From NCBI GenBank assembly GCA_012728895.1, contig JAAYEG010000057.1, positions 1 to 35,830 on the forward strand: a stretch of 35,830 nt of DNA, in the 5' to 3' direction. Origin of the DNA: Methanospirillum sp. Its GTDB lineage: Archaea; Halobacteriota; Methanomicrobia; Methanomicrobiales; Methanospirillaceae. Positions within the stretch are counted from its first letter, which is position 1. Each line of letters starts with the position of its first letter. The notes beneath the pieces are model-generated. The model had not been told where the DNA came from, made no database searches, and was given only the letters and a program-made list of their open reading frames with translations. Shown one piece after another: positions 32,480 to 35,830 of the stretch. The translations under genes were made by a program, and so were the position numbers.

Positions 32480-33550
32480 ATGATCGATCTGATCCGACCG
32501 ATCAGGAGTCTTCTTCTGGTAGTCGCGCTTTTTCTCGCTATCCTGGTCGTCGCCTGCGTCACGGTTCCCGGCCCCGCGACAGAGGAGTTGGATGAAGAGG
32601 GTGCACTGCACCTTTCAGGCCTCTGCTTCGGCCCGTACCTGGACGGCCAGAGCCCGAGTCTGACCGGGCCGCTACCGCCTGAACAGATCCGTGAACTGCT
32701 TGCCGTCATCGCGAACTCGACCGACTCGGTCCGCTCGTACGGGAACGATAACGGGCTCGATGCCATCGGCCGATACTCGCACGAGATCGGAAAGAAGGCT
32801 GCGATCGGGGCGTGGCTCAGCCGTAACAGGACGTTAAACGAGCAACAGATCGACACCCTTATCCAGATGGGACAGTATGGGGAGGCGGACGTCCTCATCG
32901 TCGGAAGCGAGACGTTGCTCCGCGCCGACCTCACGAAAGCCGAGCTGCTCGGATACATCGAACGGGTCAAAAAAGCGGTCCCCGGCGTCCCGGTCACCAC
33001 GGCCGAGACCTACGGCATCTACCTCCACAACCCCGAGTTGTTCACGGCCGTCGACCAGGTCTATGTCCACATCCATCCATACTGGGATGGAGTCGGGGTC
33101 GACACCGCCGTCGACACCGTGGACGAAGCCTACTCCAGTCTCCTTCAGCGTGCCGGTTCCAGGCCCGTGGTGATCGCGGAAACCGGATGGCCGAGCGCCG
33201 GGGAACCGAACGGAGCCGCCGTCCCGTCCATGGAGAACGCGGAACAATACCTCCGCGCGTTCACTGCCTGGGCGGATCGGGAACAGGTCTCCTACTTCTA
33301 CTTCGAGGCCTTCGATGAGGCCTGGAAAAAAGACAGCGAGGGGGAAGTTGGGGCGAACTGGGGCCTCTGGAATCATGATGGTCAGCCCAAGTACGGATTG
33401 CTCGGTGGACGAACCACTGGGGTGACCCCCATGTCGGGCTCATCGTTCACCAGGACGACGGGGGGAATTCCAAAGATGACGATCTCCGGCAGGACGTTCG
33501 TGGCAATCGGGCCGCTGCCCACGTCGCTGGAGACAAGCCGGAAATGGTGA
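32480..33550 (+). CDS. GH17-family beta-1,3-glucanase-like lipoprotein
   Basis: From the ATG at 32480 the product has 356 residues. The hydrophobic leader ends in LVVAC (Cys26), a lipobox. The TIM-barrel domain covers about 43-309 and begins LSGLCFGPYLDGQSP, as in fungal Scw/Bgl2-type GH17 proteins. The two catalytic glutamates can be placed: E144 in VGSETLLR, where the family has VGNE (acid/base), and E234 in AETGWPSAG (nucleophile). YFYFEAFDEAWK closes the substrate site. GH17 enzymes hydrolyse or remodel beta-1,3-glucans, or extend them as transglycosylases. A surface-bound glucan-modifying enzyme is inferred. Residues 311-356 are an odd Thr/Ser-rich tail that may reflect a late frameshift. 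The TATA spacing fixes the start; an ATG at 32393 lies upstream of the promoter. Confidence 0.88.
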   Translation: MIDLIRPIRSLLLVVALFLAILVVACVTVPGPATEELDEEGALHLSGLCFGPYLDGQSPSLTGPLPPEQIRELLAVIANSTDSVRSYGNDNGLDAIGRYSHEIGKKAAIGAWLSRNRTLNEQQIDTLIQMGQYGEADVLIVGSETLLRADLTKAELLGYIERVKKAVPGVPVTTAETYGIYLHNPELFTAVDQVYVHIHPYWDGVGVDTAVDTVDEAYSSLLQRAGSRPVVIAETGWPSAGEPNGAAVPSMENAEQYLRAFTAWADREQVSYFYFEAFDEAWKKDSEGEVGANWGLWNHDGQPKYGLLGGRTTGVTPMSGSSFTRTTGGIPKMTISGRTFVAIGPLPTSLETSRKW

Positions 33551-33739
33551 ATCGCCCTGCCTGTGGGTCGGTGGGCCGGTGGGCCGGTCTGACCTCTCCG
33601 AGACCGGAGCTGGAGCGTGGACGGGCATCCCTGCCGGCGGACCCTTCGGAGCCTGTATCGCTCGGCAGGTGCGGCAGGGGCTTATATGAGAAAAGGCAAC
33701 GTGAGGACGGATAGCGCGGGGATCCCGGGCATTTTTTTA

Positions 33740-33749
33740 GGTATACAAT
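33740..33749 (+). promoter_or_regulatory. TATA box for the secreted protein at 33793
   Basis: GGTATACAAT would start transcription near 33771. A second AT-rich element, CTTTATTTT at 33752, is an alternative. Either makes the ATG at 33748 an unlikely start. Confidence 0.45.
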
Positions 33750-33792
33750 GCCTTTATTTTCATCCAGACTATACCAGTATTTCGGTGATCTC

Positions 33793-35166
33793 TTGAATCG
33801 AGCACTTCCGATCCTGATCCTTTCACTCCTCATCGCAACCCCGGCAATCGCCTACGGTTATTCTGTCCAGGCCGGCATCTCTTCCAGTATCTACCAGGGA
33901 ACCGCAACCTACGACCAGGCCCTCGCGTACTACGAAGCCGGCGGGCAGGCCTGGAGCCAGGCCTGGGGGGCGAGCGAGGTCGGAAAGATCCGACAGCACC
34001 TCATCACGTCGAAGACCGCGTACACGAACTGCCATGCCATTGCGACCGCGCTCGACGACCCCGCGAACGGAGCGAATATCGCCCTTTTGAAGGCGATATC
34101 CACTGCGTACATCGACCTGGCCGACGCCGCGCTCGCGATGTACGACGGGGCCGACGTCTACACAGCGGGGCGTGGTCAGATTGCGGCGGGAACCTTCGCG
34201 GATGCAGCTGCCTCGTTCCAGGATGCTGACGAGAAGTTCACCTCTTCGAAGACGTTCTTTTCCCGTGCGACGACCGGGCTCCAGTCAGTCTCGTACGCCG
34301 GCACCGAGTTCGGCGATGGAACGGCCTACACGTCTGCCATCGTCCCGATCCTGAATGCAAAGGGGATGTACATGGGCGAGTTCGCAGCGTACGCCCGAGG
34401 ATGGCAACACACGGCGCTGGCGTACGGAGCCAGCGCAAGTGGCGATCGGACGACTTTCGTCAGAGAGGCTGCCCAAGCATTGGATGCCTTCGACGAACTG
34501 CGCACCTCCCCCAGCTTCGGCAGTGATGCTGCGAATAATTACGAGATTCTCGCGGCACTCATCCCACCAGGCGAAATCATTCCGTTAAAACCGACCGATG
34601 ATCAGACAGTTACAACGACCCCGACTCCTACGCCGACGGCAACCCCCACACCGACAACGGAACCCATCGATTCCTCGAGAATCGATGTGACCACCCATTT
34701 CATCCCGAGTGGCTGGATGGGTGACTATCCGGACATCACCTACATCGCGAGTGATACCTCAAATCCTCACTCCGGCAGCGATTCGATAAAAATTGTATAT
34801 TCTGCTGCCGGTTCGAGAGGAAATGGATGGGGCGGTATCTACTGGCTATACCCTGAAAACAACTGGGGATCGGTGAACGAGGGTCGGGACTTATCGGGCT
34901 GTTCCCGGGTAACATTCTGGGCTCGGGGAGAGCAGGGTGGCGAAAAAGCAGAGTTCAAGGTCGGCGGCGTGACAGGCACGTACCCGGATTCACTTTCCCT
35001 CCGTTCGACTGGTGTGGTCGAACTGTCAGACCGCTGGAAAGAGTTCTCAATCAACATCGACGGGGCCGATCTGAGTCACGTGATCGGGGGATTCTGCTGG
35101 GTAACAAACGAAGATGAGAATCCGACAGGATGCAAAATCTACCTGGACGATATCTACTATTCCTGA
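33793..35166 (+). CDS. Secreted helical-domain protein with carbohydrate-binding-type domain
   Basis: A TTG at 33793 preceded by GGTGAT gives a 457-residue product with a clean signal peptide (about 1-21, ending TPAIAYG). An ATG at 33748 would add 15 residues but overlaps the promoter. Residues 35-262 are the Ala-rich helical domain paralogous to that of the first secreted protein in the window (AWSQAWGAS, DLADAALAMYDGAD, EFGDGTAYT). A Thr-Pro linker follows (about 273-290), then at about 295-457 the beta-sandwich domain shared with the two proteins at 30329-32095 (IPSGWMGDYPDI, GWGGIYWLYPENNWG, terminal IYLDDIYYS). It therefore links an unknown helical module to the glycan-binding-type domain of the GH17 cassette. 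Surface location is inferred; function is unknown. Confidence 0.85.
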   Translation: MNRALPILILSLLIATPAIAYGYSVQAGISSSIYQGTATYDQALAYYEAGGQAWSQAWGASEVGKIRQHLITSKTAYTNCHAIATALDDPANGANIALLKAISTAYIDLADAALAMYDGADVYTAGRGQIAAGTFADAAASFQDADEKFTSSKTFFSRATTGLQSVSYAGTEFGDGTAYTSAIVPILNAKGMYMGEFAAYARGWQHTALAYGASASGDRTTFVREAAQALDAFDELRTSPSFGSDAANNYEILAALIPPGEIIPLKPTDDQTVTTTPTPTPTATPTPTTEPIDSSRIDVTTHFIPSGWMGDYPDITYIASDTSNPHSGSDSIKIVYSAAGSRGNGWGGIYWLYPENNWGSVNEGRDLSGCSRVTFWARGEQGGEKAEFKVGGVTGTYPDSLSLRSTGVVELSDRWKEFSINIDGADLSHVIGGFCWVTNEDENPTGCKIYLDDIYYS

Positions 35167-35189
35167 TTTTATCCAGTCCCTCCTCTTTT

Positions 35190-35366
35190 TCAGGAGTCTC
35201 TGGTCCCGCATGCAACGCGGACCATCGGTCTATTCAATGACATGTCCTCAGGGAGATCTCCGAATAGGCGCTCAATAACAGTGCGATGCTCGTTGGTAAA
35301 AACAGTATGAAGAGTCCCTCTCATCGAGCATATCAATCGATAGCACGAAGAAGAGATTGGCTTCAT
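35190..35366 (-). CDS. Small reading frame or gene fragment next to the insertion sequence
   Basis: An ATG at 35364-35366 opens a 58-codon frame with protein-like composition (RGTLHTVFTNEHRTVIERLF, then GDLPEDMSLNRPMVRVACG). It ends at a TGA at 35190-35192. Upstream the frame is closed by a stop that lies in the presumed end of the IS256-type element, so it may be the tail of a gene cut by the insertion. No family is recognised. Confidence 0.35.
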   Translation of the reverse strand: MKPISSSCYRLICSMRGTLHTVFTNEHRTVIERLFGDLPEDMSLNRPMVRVACGTRDS

Positions 35367-35370
35367 TACT

Positions 35371-35830
35371 GGGGTAGTGTCTCAGAATTGCTGTAATTTC
35401 CTCGAACCCGGAATCCGTGAATCTGCATCACTCCTCCATCGACAAATACCTTTTTCCTGTGACCCACTCCTCATTGATGTCCCTGAGGATCGATCCCGCC
35501 GATCGCAGGAGCGCGTGCTCCGAAGGAAACGCTCCCATCACGCGGGTTCTCCTCTTGAGTTCCTTGTTGATCCGTTCCATGCCGTTGGTCGTCCGGATAC
35601 GGTTCCAGTGCTCCTTTGGAAAAGCCGTGTAATTCTGGAGCCAGGGCAGAAACCGTTCAATCGTTGTTGCTGCTCTCGTGTATCCTCGTCCAGCGAGGTC
35701 ATCAGAGAATAGCGACAAACCCCAGCTCACCTTTATCCACTCTTCGATCGATCTTTCTGGATGAGCACGTTCGGGAACTTTTTTCTCCACCAGGAGTATG
35801 CGTCCATCGCCGCCCGTGGTGACCCTCTCA
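35371..35830 (-). mobile_element. IS256-family insertion sequence, one end
   Basis: The element contains the C-terminal part of a mutator-type transposase and runs past the right edge. Its left boundary is placed at about 35371, where GGGGTAGTGTCTCAGAATTG begins. This resembles terminal repeats of the family, but the matching right end is not in the window, so the boundary is provisional. Confidence 0.6.
35428..35830 (-). CDS. IS256-family transposase, C-terminal part
   Basis: The frame is open from the window edge to a TGA at 35428-35430, giving 133 residues; the N-terminus with the first catalytic aspartates lies outside. The family's C-terminal signature is clear: FPKEHWNRIRTTNGMERINK, then ELKRRTRVMGAFPSEHALLR, then EEWVTGKRYLSMEE. 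This matches the mutator-type RTTNxxERxNxExKRRTRVxxxFP block, which carries the last glutamate of the DDE triad (in the MERINKE segment). The reading frame is uninterrupted in the visible part, so the copy may be intact. It acts on DNA in the cytoplasm by cut-and-paste or copy-out transposition. Confidence 0.9.
   Translation of the reverse strand, partial: ERVTTGGDGRILLVEKKVPERAHPERSIEEWIKVSWGLSLFSDDLAGRGYTRAATTIERFLPWLQNYTAFPKEHWNRIRTTNGMERINKELKRRTRVMGAFPSEHALLRSAGSILRDINEEWVTGKRYLSMEE

Overview
The window looks like chromosomal DNA of a high-GC methanogenic archaeon, most likely a Methanomicrobiales relative (Methanoculleus/Methanofollis type). This rests on protein families rather than a marker gene. 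Secreted proteins carry NHL/TolB-like propellers, NosD-like beta-helices, PKD domains and a methanogen-type dockerin-like domain. There is a COG1361 S-layer-type protein in an ABC operon. Many genes have an archaeal TATA box about 27 nt upstream of a leaderless or near-leaderless start, or a GGTGAT/GGAG ribosome site. No rRNA, tRNA or CRISPR was found.

Layout. 1-4010: a partial zinc-ribbon membrane protein, a secreted helical/Thr-Pro-linker protein, a polytopic membrane protein with a doubtful N-terminus, and a small conserved protein. 4108-17796: a run of secreted proteins (propeller/beta-helix, NHL/CBM6/PKD, subtilase, HEXXH metallopeptidase lipoprotein) sharing a 61-residue double-EF-hand dockerin-like module, with decayed copies between them. 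Housekeeping-type genes lie among them (PLP aminotransferase, DUF1801-like protein, a membrane-anchored propeller-like protein). 18045-22872: a flavodoxin/ferredoxin protein, a DUF2238-like membrane protein, and a three-gene COG1361/FtsX-MacB permease/LolD-type ATPase operon. 23037-25242: another decayed dockerin module and a second subtilase-like protein with the same tag. 25457-28301: a thiamine-diphosphate 2-oxoacid decarboxylase, a YjbQ protein, a gene remnant and a small protein. 28379-30003: a two-gene unit of a holin-like small membrane protein and an unsecreted beta-helix protein, possibly viral. 30004-30328: an intergenic region rich in inverted repeats, a candidate structured RNA.

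From about 30.3 kb to the end the GC content falls visibly. This part holds a GH17 glucanase-like lipoprotein flanked by three exported proteins that share one jelly-roll-like, carbohydrate-binding-type domain, followed by a partial IS256-family transposase. It has the look of an acquired surface-polysaccharide cassette.

The most distinctive signals are: (1) at least five intact and three decaying copies of one dockerin-like module within 21 kb, on peptidases and propeller proteins, with no cohesin visible; (2) the GH17 plus shared-domain cassette, whose last protein reuses the helical N-terminal domain of the first secreted protein in the window; (3) a subtilase-like protein whose catalytic His position is Glu; (4) the hairpin-rich region near 30.1 kb.
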